Assembly: GCA_041751875.1 (NCBI GenBank)
Contig: JBGSIC010000033.1
Span: 43,330-107,329 of the forward strand
From: JBGSIC01 sp041751875
Lineage (GTDB): Bacteria > Bdellovibrionota > FAC87 > UBA2466 > JACKAF01
Direction: 5' to 3'
DNA: 64,000 nucleotides
Shown here: positions 7,030-14,587 of the stretch, in pieces
Numbering within the stretch: the first letter of the stretch is position 1
How the letters are laid out: every line of letters begins with the position of its first letter
Program-made: the position numbers and the translations under genes
Notes under the pieces: generated by a model
Told to the model about the DNA's origin: nothing
Seen by the model: the letters and a program-made list of their open reading frames with translations, nothing else
Database searches by the model: none

Positions 7030-7497
7030 TTGAAGCAACGGTCGAAAAAAAAGGGCGACAGCCCTTCTAACGTCGTTTTTCTGTCGCGCTATCAGAGCCC
7101 GGCGGTCACACGCGCCATCACCTTTTATCTCTCGGAAAAAGCGCAGTGCTTGGACGTACTACACACCGATCCAGGCTTGCGGGTTCTGGATATCCGCAGT
7201 TTGGATGAGTTACGCCGGCAAGAGGCACATCACACCCCCGAAATTATTCTTATTGAATCGTCGGTCACGTGGGCTGACCCGATGCAGCTCATTCAATCAC
7301 TAGAAACACGATACCGTGTCCCGATCATTTTTATCTGCAAGGGTCGAAATAGCACGGGTAAGAACCGCAAGACCGTAAAAGATGCTTACGCCGCAGGGGC
7401 ATGCGACACCCTCTTTACGCCTCTGGAAAAAGAAGAACTGTTCGCAGCGGTCGATGTGCTTCTCAAATTTCAACAGCGTCAAACGCTGTATCATTAA
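7030..7497 (+). CDS. Stand-alone degenerate receiver-like protein
   Basis: A 155-residue protein whose pattern resembles a response-regulator receiver: beta-strand EIILIESSV where Glu takes the place of the phosphorylated Asp, strand VPIIFICKGR, and the beta5/alpha5 end AYAAGACDTLFTPLEKEEL where Thr takes the place of the conserved Lys before Pro. It is therefore unlikely to be phosphorylated in the usual way. No output domain. The annotated start is TTG and uncertain. It is divergent from the true response regulator across a shared intergenic region (6868-7029). The 3' end overlaps the convergent ABC ATPase by 35 bp. Confidence 0.6.
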   Translation: MKQRSKKKGDSPSNVVFLSRYQSPAVTRAITFYLSEKAQCLDVLHTDPGLRVLDIRSLDELRRQEAHHTPEIILIESSVTWADPMQLIQSLETRYRVPIIFICKGRNSTGKNRKTVKDAYAAGACDTLFTPLEKEELFAAVDVLLKFQQRQTLYH

Positions 7498-8245
7498 GCC
7501 CTTCCCGCTTTCTAACTGAAGGTATCGCCTCTTTCTCTTGGACGGCCACGCACCTACCTCGTTCTATTTGGAAGACTTTCTTGCACAACCCTTTCACCAC
7601 CAAGTGATCGTGAGAAATGAAAAACAAGCCCATTCCCCAATCGGAGGAGAGTTTCTTCAATAGGTCCAGTACACGCACCTGAGTTAAGACGTCCAGTGAG
7701 CCCAGAATTTCATCGCATAAAAGAAACCGAGGCCGCAAGGTCAGTGCGCGCGCGATAAGCACCCTTTGACACTGTCCCCCACTTAGCTCACTTGGGTAGC
7801 GGTCCAAGAGAGAAGCGTCCAAATCAAGCGCCTGGAATGTTTCCGCTACGCGAGCACGCATCCTCGTCGGTGTGAGGTAGGGAAAATGTATCTTGCCTGG
7901 CTCTTCCATAAGCCACCCGATTTTTTTTCGCGGATTAAGTGCAGAAAAAGAACTCTGAAAAATAAGCTGCACAGCACAGTGAAACTTTTTTCTCTCTTTC
8001 ATCTTCATTCCAGATAGTGGTTCAGTTCCGAAATAGACTTCCCCCGAATCCGGGCGCAAGAGACCACTTAAGATAAGTGCGAGCGTCGATTTTCCGCTTC
8101 CCGAAAGACCAATCAGTCCTACTCTCTCGCTTTGTTCTAAGGAGACACTTGTTCCCGCAAGCACCGAAAGCTCCGAGGCCTTTTTGATCCAGCGGCGCTC
8201 TACTCGAAATCGTTTTGTTACTTCATGAGCGTAAAGTCTGATCAA
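7463..8245 (-). CDS. ABC transporter ATPase, Opp/Dpp type (F-like)
   Basis: A 260-residue ATPase with Walker A GLSGSGKSTL, Q-loop LIFQSSFSALNP, signature LSGGQCQR, Walker B FLLCDEI and the switch His in FISHDH. The Q-loop sequence is typical of the oligopeptide/dipeptide/nickel class. I take the TTG at 8245 as start: GGGGAG lies six bases upstream and the codon overlaps the preceding gene's stop as TTGA. The frame is open to 8326, but that extension is the overlapping gene read out of frame. It pairs with the upstream ATPase; no permease or binding protein is adjacent. Confidence 0.85.
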   Translation of the reverse strand: MIRLYAHEVTKRFRVERRWIKKASELSVLAGTSVSLEQSERVGLIGLSGSGKSTLALILSGLLRPDSGEVYFGTEPLSGMKMKERKKFHCAVQLIFQSSFSALNPRKKIGWLMEEPGKIHFPYLTPTRMRARVAETFQALDLDASLLDRYPSELSGGQCQRVLIARALTLRPRFLLCDEILGSLDVLTQVRVLDLLKKLSSDWGMGLFFISHDHLVVKGLCKKVFQIERGRCVAVQEKEAIPSVRKREGLNDTAFDAVEI

Positions 8246-9018
8246 CGCGGTCTCCCCATGCGCTCGGAAGCTTCTACAAAGGCGCGCGTGCTGGGGTGAT
8301 TCGGGAAATAGCGAATTTGGCTCCACTCCCCTCGCTCAACGATGCGCCCTTTTTCCAAGACGGCTATCTCAGTTGATAGTCTTTCTAAGTGTCGGAGGTC
8401 GTGAGTGATCAACAAAAAGGCAAAGCCGTAAGCCGCCTGCAGACTGGCTAGCTGATCGAGTACGGCTTGCCTTGCCGCCGGATCGAGCCCCGTGGTGGGT
8501 TCGTCGGCGATAAGCAGCTTCGGTCGGTGGGCAAGCGCCATGGCGATCAGAACCCGCTGGCGTAGGCCCCCGCTAAGCTGATGAGGAAAGCTTTGCGCCC
8601 GAACAGGCGGGTCCGGAAAGCCAACCTGATCCAAGAGCGCAAGGGTTTCTTCTCGCGCCGCCCTTCCGGGGAGCTCCTGTGAGGAAACAACGACATCTGA
8701 AATTTGTTTCATTACCGTGAAACAAGGATCTAAAGACGCGAGCGAATCTTGAGGAATGTAACCGAGAGTATGACGCCGAAGGAGTTGCCATTCTCGCTTA
8801 GTCAAAAGCGTGAGATCTTTGTTATCGATGATGACGTTCCCGCTGGCATTGGCTTCCGGGGGAAGCATTCCCAAAAGCGTTTTCACCAGCAACGTTTTAC
8901 CCGCGCCGCTCGAGCCCACCAGCGCGAGCCTGCCTCCTAAAGAAAGCGATAAGTTCAGGCGATCTAGGATGAGTTTATCGGGGGTGAAGCCTACGCTGAG
9001 ATTTTCAATGCGTAGCAC
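8242..9018 (-). CDS. ABC transporter ATPase, Opp/Dpp type (D-like)
   Basis: A 258-residue ATPase with Walker A GSSGAGKTLL, Q-loop YIPQDSLASLDP, signature LSGGLRQRV, Walker B LLIADEPT and switch His in LITHDLRHL. It begins at GTG with AAGAGG upstream. Both this and the following gene lack the C-terminal oligopeptide-transporter extension of about 60 residues common in OppD/OppF. The pair would energise a heteromeric importer whose permeases are encoded elsewhere. The order behind a LolB-like lipoprotein and hydrolase is unusual. Confidence 0.85.
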   Translation of the reverse strand: MLRIENLSVGFTPDKLILDRLNLSLSLGGRLALVGSSGAGKTLLVKTLLGMLPPEANASGNVIIDNKDLTLLTKREWQLLRRHTLGYIPQDSLASLDPCFTVMKQISDVVVSSQELPGRAAREETLALLDQVGFPDPPVRAQSFPHQLSGGLRQRVLIAMALAHRPKLLIADEPTTGLDPAARQAVLDQLASLQAAYGFAFLLITHDLRHLERLSTEIAVLEKGRIVERGEWSQIRYFPNHPSTRAFVEASERMGRPR

Positions 9019-9042
9019 GCTAGAGCCTCTTCTACTAATGTG

Positions 9043-9837
9043 TCACTCTAAGGGAGCCATTCCTTTGGGCACGCTGGCTTGAAACGCTTGGGGAGGCCAA
9101 CCGGCCGTTTTCGTTTCCACTTCTCTCCAGCGAACGTCCAAGGACGTTTTGGCTTTTTGATTCTGCAAAGTCATCGACTGCGCTAGCTGAAAGTGCGAAT
9201 TTTTCGCTCCCACCACACTCCCACCGCAACAACGAAAAAAATCCAGATATTCGATCGTGAAAGGAGAGGCTGCCTGTATTTCAATCTTCTCAATCGCCGA
9301 GTTCTGGGGATTAACCCAAACCAGCCAAGGCGTTCCCTTTACCTTAATTTCGCCTCTGTAACGGCCTACTTTTAGGTCCCATTGCCAAGGAGCGTGAAAG
9401 CCCGTCTTGGCCATGTCCGCCGGCAAAATTCCGAACATCAAAGGAAGAAGAAAGTTGAATGAGTAATCAAATCCCACAATCTTTTTGAGAAAAGTTTTGC
9501 CGGCCTGCGAATCCTTATGAAAACGTTTCACGCGGGGATAAACCACAGCAAAGTTTGTTCCCTCCAGCGTGGAAATTAAATGCACGCGCCCCAAAGGATC
9601 ACGCACTTCCATGCGAAAGTGATTCGGCATTTCTGCGATCATCTGCGCCTTCCCGGCGCCCTCACCCATTCCGCTGTAATTCAGTGAGAGATTCGCGGAA
9701 ACCTTTTGTACAACCTTTCGCCGCTCGTTTTGATCCGCCCAAAAATTTTCCGCGCTGTAGCCGGTCGGTTCCACATGTTGAACGGATGAGCAGCTGAGCA
9801 GAAAGAGCACCAACAAAAAACCCATGACCCATTTCAT
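9043..9837 (-). CDS. LolB/DUF4292-like outer-membrane lipoprotein
   Basis: A 264-residue lipoprotein: signal peptide with lipobox LLSC, Cys16 being the lipidated residue, followed by Ser so that outer-membrane sorting is expected. The body (VSANLSLNYSGMGEG..., FRMEVRDPLGRVHLISTLEG, LPADMAKTG) resembles the half-barrel LolB/LppX fold of DUF4292 proteins that carry lipids or lipoproteins. Function is inferred from fold resemblance only. ATG overlaps the upstream hydrolase stop by 4 bp (ATGA), and the ABC ATPase starts 24 bp downstream, so this looks like one operon. Confidence 0.65.
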   Translation of the reverse strand: MKWVMGFLLVLFLLSCSSVQHVEPTGYSAENFWADQNERRKVVQKVSANLSLNYSGMGEGAGKAQMIAEMPNHFRMEVRDPLGRVHLISTLEGTNFAVVYPRVKRFHKDSQAGKTFLKKIVGFDYSFNFLLPLMFGILPADMAKTGFHAPWQWDLKVGRYRGEIKVKGTPWLVWVNPQNSAIEKIEIQAASPFTIEYLDFFRCCGGSVVGAKNSHFQLAQSMTLQNQKAKTSLDVRWREVETKTAGWPPQAFQASVPKGMAPLE

Positions 9838-10697
9838 ACAAAATCCTGCTGTTTAAAAAACTCTTGAATGATCGCGTTCACCTGTTCAGGTCGATCCATA
9901 TGGCTGTTGTGGCTGCCTTTATCGATGCGGTGAATTTCCGCATTCGGCAGCAACCCCGCCATCTCTTCCTGCAAATAAAGCGGGGTAATCATATCATCGG
10001 TGCCCGAGATGATGACAGCGGGACAATCGATTTTCTCCAACTGGGCGCGTCCATCGTATGAATTGTAGTCCTTGGCTAGACTGTGGAAGGTGGCAAACGG
10101 CGCCTCATGCACGCCGCTTAGATAACTCAAAATATCCTCTTCAGAAGACAGCGACGGGTTAAAGCCGAAACGGGCCGTGAGGAAATAGCTTAGCCAATTT
10201 TGCTTCGTAAAGTAGCTCCAACCGCTACTCATGGTCTGCGGCGCGTACTGGTAGAGGAAGGACATCAGCCGAAAGACATTGTCCATGCTGCCAATTTTAA
10301 ACATATGGCGGAACGGTTTGACGACAGATCCACAAATAAGAACGGTTCCTCGGATTTGTTGTGGCAGGGCATGGGCGGCTTCTAATACCACTGGGACACC
10401 AAAGCTATGCCCCAGACAGATTACGCGCTCCAACTGAAGGTACGTAATGAGATCTTCCACGTCGTGCGCACACCAACGCAATGTTAGGTTGCGCTCGTTA
10501 AGGGGACTACCCGATCGGTGATGCCCGCGGTAGTCGAGCAGAATGACTTCGTACCGGTCCGAAAAGTGGGCCACTTGATGGCGCCAGTGTTCCATGCGAC
10601 AGGTTAGGCCATAGCAAAATACCAAAGGCGGCCCCTTCCCCCGTCTTTCGTAATACAGAGGAGTCCCATCCCGACTCTTAAAAATACCGTGGCTCAA
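9834..10697 (-). CDS. Alpha/beta hydrolase
   Basis: A 287-residue alpha/beta hydrolase with nucleophile elbow GHSFG (Ser98), an acid in IISGTDDMITP (about residue 230), catalytic His in GSHNSHMDRPE (about 262) and the early VFCYGLTCRMEHWRHQ oxyanion region. No signal peptide, so probably cytoplasmic. Family members hydrolyse esters, lactones or C-C bonds; the substrate cannot be told. First gene of the minus-strand operon hydrolase-lipoprotein-two ABC ATPases. Confidence 0.85.
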   Translation of the reverse strand: MSHGIFKSRDGTPLYYERRGKGPPLVFCYGLTCRMEHWRHQVAHFSDRYEVILLDYRGHHRSGSPLNERNLTLRWCAHDVEDLITYLQLERVICLGHSFGVPVVLEAAHALPQQIRGTVLICGSVVKPFRHMFKIGSMDNVFRLMSFLYQYAPQTMSSGWSYFTKQNWLSYFLTARFGFNPSLSSEEDILSYLSGVHEAPFATFHSLAKDYNSYDGRAQLEKIDCPAVIISGTDDMITPLYLQEEMAGLLPNAEIHRIDKGSHNSHMDRPEQVNAIIQEFFKQQDFV

Positions 10698-10858
10698 GAA
10701 CCCTGACTCCTGTTTGCCTACGCGAATCGCGTCTTTTTAGGCTCTTTTTTTTTACTTCGTCTGAGCGAACCCATTTCACCTCAGACAACATACTCTAATA
10801 GTTAAGCAATTCAATATCTTATAAGCCAAACCGAAATCCAGCTTACCAAAGGAAAGCC

Positions 10859-10888
10859 TTTCCGAAAATTCCCAATATAGGGTATACA
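10859..10888 (+). promoter_or_regulatory. Possible sigma70-type promoter of the inositol-phosphate synthase gene
   Basis: TTTCCG (10859-10864) and TATACA (10883-10888) are 18 bp apart, 34 bp ahead of the ATG, which has GAGGAG nearby. The -10 is good and the -35 weak. The rest of the 224-bp gap (10698-10921) is AT-rich and holds a small hairpin at 10720-10732 followed by T-runs. Confidence 0.4.
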
Positions 10889-10921
10889 AGACACAGCAAA
10901 AGTAGCAGAGGAGTTGTTGTA

Positions 10922-12250
10922 ATGGCTAAAACTGAAATTCAAATCCGTCCCGCTCAGGGAAAACTAGGAATACTAATGCCTGGCCTAGGCGCCGTGGCCA
11001 CCACTTTTATCGCGGGAGTCGAAGCGATTCGCCGCCACAATGCCTCCCCAATCGGATCCCTCACCCAGATGGGGCGTATGCGGTTGGGCAAACGGAGCGA
11101 AAAGCGCACCGTGGCCATTAAAGATTTCGTACCTTTAGCCGACCTTAACGACCTCTGCTTCGGTGGCTGGGATATTTACTCGGTCAATGCGTATGAAGCT
11201 GCCAAAGAGTCGAAAGTTCTGACGAATGATATTTTGGATCCTCTGAAGGACACTCTCTCGGCCATCCGCCCCATGAAGGCCGTGTTCGACCCGAACTTCA
11301 TTAAACAGATTTCGGGCCCCAACGTGAAAACCCAAACCAATAAATGGGAACTCGCGCAGGCGCTTCGTGAAGACATTCGAAAGTTCAAAGCCGACAACGG
11401 CTGCGATCGTTTGGTGATGGTCTGGTGCGGAAGCACGGAAAGTTACACGCAGCCTTCGCCTTGCCATGAAACCATTGAGAGTTTCGAACGTGGGCTAAAG
11501 GATAACGATCCGTCTATTTCGCCGAGTCAGATGTACGCGTGGGCTGCCATTCAAGAACGTGTTCCCTACGCCAACGGATCTCCTAACATGAGCCTGGAGA
11601 CTAACGCTTTGCAATCGCTTGCACGCGAAATGCGTGTGCCCATCGCGGGAAGTGATTTCAAGACAGGCCAAACGTTAATGAAAACGGTTCTGGCCCCCGG
11701 ACTGAAGAGTCGCCTGCTGGGTATCGAAGGTTGGTACTCTACGAATATTTTGGGCAACCGAGATGGGGAAGTGCTCGCCGATCCGGGTTCGTTTAAATCC
11801 AAAGAGGTTTCTAAACTTTCGGTGCTCGATCAGATTCTGGAACCCGAACAGTATCCGGAACTCTACGGTAACCTGCACCACCAAGTGCATATCAACTACT
11901 ACCCGCCTCGTGGGGACAACAAAGAAGGCTGGGATAACATTGATATCGTTGGGTGGCTTGGTTACCCGATGCAAATTAAGGTGAACTTTCTCTGCCGCGA
12001 CAGCGTACTCGCCGCACCCATCGTGCTCGATCTCGCTCTCTTCATGGACTTAGCGGCACGCAGTGAATTTCACGGCATTCAAGAATGGCTCTCTTTTTAC
12101 TTCAAGAGCCCTCTTCACGCGCCTGATCTCAAGCCGGAACACAACTTGTTCGTCCAGGAACTCAAACTGCACAACACGTTGCGCTTCCTAGGTGGAGAAA
12201 AAATGATCAACCACCTTGGGCTGACCTATTACGGCATTGTCGAAGAATAA
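10922..12250 (+). CDS. ino1: Inositol-3-phosphate synthase
   Basis: A 442-residue NAD-dependent synthase converting glucose 6-phosphate to 1D-myo-inositol 3-phosphate, the first step to inositol and inositol phospholipids. The N-terminal nucleotide-binding segment reads LGILMPGLGAVATTFIAG; typical later blocks include GSDFKTGQT (catalytic Lys region) and NILGNRDG. Length and motifs match the bacterial branch, which includes Bacteroidetes-type enzymes. It starts at ATG with GAGGAG 8 bases upstream. The gene stands alone, with no phosphatase or PI synthase beside it. Repeats follow directly after the stop. Confidence 0.93.
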   Translation: MAKTEIQIRPAQGKLGILMPGLGAVATTFIAGVEAIRRHNASPIGSLTQMGRMRLGKRSEKRTVAIKDFVPLADLNDLCFGGWDIYSVNAYEAAKESKVLTNDILDPLKDTLSAIRPMKAVFDPNFIKQISGPNVKTQTNKWELAQALREDIRKFKADNGCDRLVMVWCGSTESYTQPSPCHETIESFERGLKDNDPSISPSQMYAWAAIQERVPYANGSPNMSLETNALQSLAREMRVPIAGSDFKTGQTLMKTVLAPGLKSRLLGIEGWYSTNILGNRDGEVLADPGSFKSKEVSKLSVLDQILEPEQYPELYGNLHHQVHINYYPPRGDNKEGWDNIDIVGWLGYPMQIKVNFLCRDSVLAAPIVLDLALFMDLAARSEFHGIQEWLSFYFKSPLHAPDLKPEHNLFVQELKLHNTLRFLGGEKMINHLGLTYYGIVEE

Positions 12251-12349
12251 GGGTGCCAATAAAGGTGCCAATAAAGGTGCCTATCTACTTCCGGGCCTAA
12301 AAGGTGCCAGGTACTTTTTGGTACTTCGTCCCAAAAAGTCGCAGGCACC
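12251..12349. repeat. Composite GGTGCC repeat cluster with TACTTCGTC-loop hairpin
   Basis: Two tandem copies of the 12-mer GGTGCCAATAAA (12252-12275) lead into a degenerate copy of the GGTGCC(C/T)ATCTACTTCC arm (12276-12297). Then comes a hairpin with arms 12303-12321 and 12331-12349, consisting of an outer GGTGCC/GGCACC stem and an inner ACTTTTTGG/CCAAAAAGT stem with an internal mismatch. Its 9-base loop TACTTCGTC is identical to the loop at 16024-16032. Confidence 0.8.
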
Positions 12350-12426
12350 TGTAACGCTGCGCTCCGAACAAATCCCACGCTTTCCATTATAATTGGGTCT
12401 CACCCCTTTAAAGGTAAGCGTTCGCG

Positions 12427-14091
12427 ATGAAATTTATCAATGAGATCGGTTTCTGTGTGGGTCTTATCCTCATAGCGATCATTCTCAACCTTCTCCCCTA
12501 CCCCGAAAACAAAGTCGCGGCGCTCTTACTGGAACGCCAGTGGAGTCAGCAAGATTCGGGAATGCGCGACACCGTGGTGAATCACTGCGATGCTCTCAAC
12601 GCAAAAAATGAAACCGCCTTCGAACGGTTGTTCCAGGGCTGGGTGGGAATGGATGCGTCAGTACAGGAAGGTAGTCGTAACTGTCGTCTCGTTATTCACA
12701 GCGCGGCTTCTAGTCGCTTTCATCTGCACACCACCTGGGCCGTCAACGTACAAATTGATTCTGACGCGGGCGGCACCTTGCTGTACCGTCAGTTCCAGGT
12801 AGAAACTCCCAAACCATTGGTTCTACTTCCCATCGCTGCTTTCTTACTGGCGCTCGTGTTTGAGCTAAGCTTTCTCAATTTCGCGGTAATGCTCGTGGCT
12901 TACTTCTTTTTACTTAGCGGGGCCAATCTTATTCGTTCGCTCAACATCTTCGCGGACATCGCCTTAATTACCCTCACCGCCAATCAGGCTTTTGCCAGTT
13001 CGGCGCTCATCATTGTTTGGTTAGCTATCGCCAAAGCACGAACCGACGCGGGAGTGGCGCTCCCTATGGAGAGTTCAGTTCTACACCGAACAGTGAATCG
13101 AATTGGTTCCGCTCTCTTTGGTTTCTGGAACCCACTCCTTTTCACCCTATTTGGAAAGGTGCTGGTGCCCATCCGGGCTCCTTGGATCTTATCGTTCCTC
13201 GATTTCCAGTTGGTTCTGACTTGCCTGAGCCTCTATCTTTTTTCTCTCAACTTTGGAAACTTGCCGGCGTCAGTATGGGAAAGTCTCACTCTACCGCGCT
13301 ACTTTACTTTCACCGTGGTTCTCCTTTTTGTTACCTCGCTCCTGCTTAAACCGCTGCGCAAACACCGAGTCATCTGGAAGATCCCACATTTTTCGCGAGC
13401 GATTATCAGTTTCGTCGTGCTCGAAAGCTTGGCCTACCTTGTGCCAGCATTGCGGGAACTCAACACACTCACCCGATTTGGTTTGGCGTTCTTGCTAAGT
13501 GAACTGGCGTGGCCCGTGGGAATCCCTTGGAGGGCAGCTACGAAAATTGCTCTTCCCTGGTTGGCCATCTTGTTTGCCGGTTTGCTGACGACTGTCGCAG
13601 CCGTTGAACTCGGCGTCGTGGATCTCGCGCTCCAACTTCTTAACCCGCGCATGCACCCGCGCATCCTTTATTTGTTCACGTTCCTAGCGGGCCTGGGCTT
13701 GGGCTTCCTCACGGGAAGTTTTTCGGCGGCCTTTTTCACGCTGTTCGCATTCTTGCAATCGCCCCCCGTGCCTTTACTGAAAGCCGCCCTTCTTGACGGC
13801 GTCATCGCAGGCCTTTTCCTTTCCCCTCTTTCGCTTTTTAATTTACTACCAGCGATGCAATTCAATATGGGCGTACGGAAATTGCTACAGATTCGGTTCG
13901 GGCAGCTAGCACTGCCTATTTCCATCGCGATGCTGGTTTACACCATCGCAAATCTCACGCAGGTTTCAATTCTTCGCCCAGTATGTTTTGTATTCTGCGG
14001 TCTTCTCGCAGTCGCCTACACTCTCAGACGGAGTGCTTGGAAGGTCCGGCACCATAGGTCTTTGCTAGCGACACATAATGCCGAGCACTAA
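12427..14091 (+). CDS. Large polytopic membrane protein, unknown
   Basis: A 554-residue protein not recognised as a known family. It has an N-terminal hydrophobic anchor (about 7-25), a roughly 110-residue segment likely outside the membrane (about 30-135, with four Cys), then about ten or more hydrophobic helices from residue 138 to 535. Gly-rich motif GLGLGFLTGSFSAAFF lies near residue 425. No transport or enzymatic signature is evident. The final 68 bp overlap the convergent hexapeptide-repeat gene. Confidence 0.7.
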   Translation: MKFINEIGFCVGLILIAIILNLLPYPENKVAALLLERQWSQQDSGMRDTVVNHCDALNAKNETAFERLFQGWVGMDASVQEGSRNCRLVIHSAASSRFHLHTTWAVNVQIDSDAGGTLLYRQFQVETPKPLVLLPIAAFLLALVFELSFLNFAVMLVAYFFLLSGANLIRSLNIFADIALITLTANQAFASSALIIVWLAIAKARTDAGVALPMESSVLHRTVNRIGSALFGFWNPLLFTLFGKVLVPIRAPWILSFLDFQLVLTCLSLYLFSLNFGNLPASVWESLTLPRYFTFTVVLLFVTSLLLKPLRKHRVIWKIPHFSRAIISFVVLESLAYLVPALRELNTLTRFGLAFLLSELAWPVGIPWRAATKIALPWLAILFAGLLTTVAAVELGVVDLALQLLNPRMHPRILYLFTFLAGLGLGFLTGSFSAAFFTLFAFLQSPPVPLLKAALLDGVIAGLFLSPLSLFNLLPAMQFNMGVRKLLQIRFGQLALPISIAMLVYTIANLTQVSILRPVCFVFCGLLAVAYTLRRSAWKVRHHRSLLATHNAEH

Positions 14092-14587
14092 AGAGTAAAA
14101 ACAGCCGCTCCTCTTCCGTAAGCTCTCCCACCACTTTTGCCGGAGTGCCAAAGGCTTTGGTTCCGGAAGGAATTTTCTTTCCTTCCGTTACAATACTTCC
14201 CGCGCCCAACAACACGTCATCGCCAATTTCGGCTTTGTCCAAAATGATGCTTCCCATTCCGATGATACAGCGATTACCGATTTTGCATCCATGAATGATG
14301 GCATTGTGACCGATAGTAACGTCATCCCCGATTTGGGTATCGGTGAGTTCATAAGAAACGTGGACCATACTAAGGTCTTGAATGTTCGTGCGCGCACCAA
14401 TCCGGATCGCATTCACATCGCCGCGCAAAACTGAGTTGAACCACACACTGCAGTCGGGTCCCATGGTCACGTCTCCGTAAACGTGAGCGCCCGGGGCCAC
14501 CCAAACGCTAGGCGAAAGCTGGGGAGAGCGGAAGCGGTGTGGGTATTTTTCTTGGAGTCGTTTCAGTTCGTTCGGGTCGGGGTGCAC
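14024..14587 (-). CDS. Gamma-carbonic-anhydrase-like hexapeptide-repeat protein
   Basis: A 187-residue left-handed beta-helix protein of the YrdA/CaiE class. Hexapeptide repeats run from APGAHVYGDV to SGTKAFGTPA. The three metal-ligand His positions of the family are present in MVHVSYE and IGHNAIIHG. Many homologues bind zinc or iron without proven carbonic-anhydrase activity. The start is GTG at 14587, inside the 3' end of miaB (80-bp overlap), with GAAGGG about 11 bases upstream; no better start follows, so coupling to miaB translation is likely. The 3' end overlaps the convergent membrane-protein gene. Confidence 0.87.
   Translation of the reverse strand: MHPDPNELKRLQEKYPHRFRSPQLSPSVWVAPGAHVYGDVTMGPDCSVWFNSVLRGDVNAIRIGARTNIQDLSMVHVSYELTDTQIGDDVTIGHNAIIHGCKIGNRCIIGMGSIILDKAEIGDDVLLGAGSIVTEGKKIPSGTKAFGTPAKVVGELTEEERLFLLFSARHYVSLAKTYGAGPSKHSV

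Noticed and set aside
6868..7038. N-terminal extension of the response regulator frame up to 7038
   Set aside because: The receiver domain begins exactly at ATG 6867 with AGGAG upstream; the extension has no homology pattern and would fill the divergent promoter region.
10720..10732. Hairpin ACGCG-AAT-CGCGT followed by T-runs
   Set aside because: It looks like an intrinsic terminator on the plus strand, but no plus-strand gene precedes it and the stem is only 5 bp.
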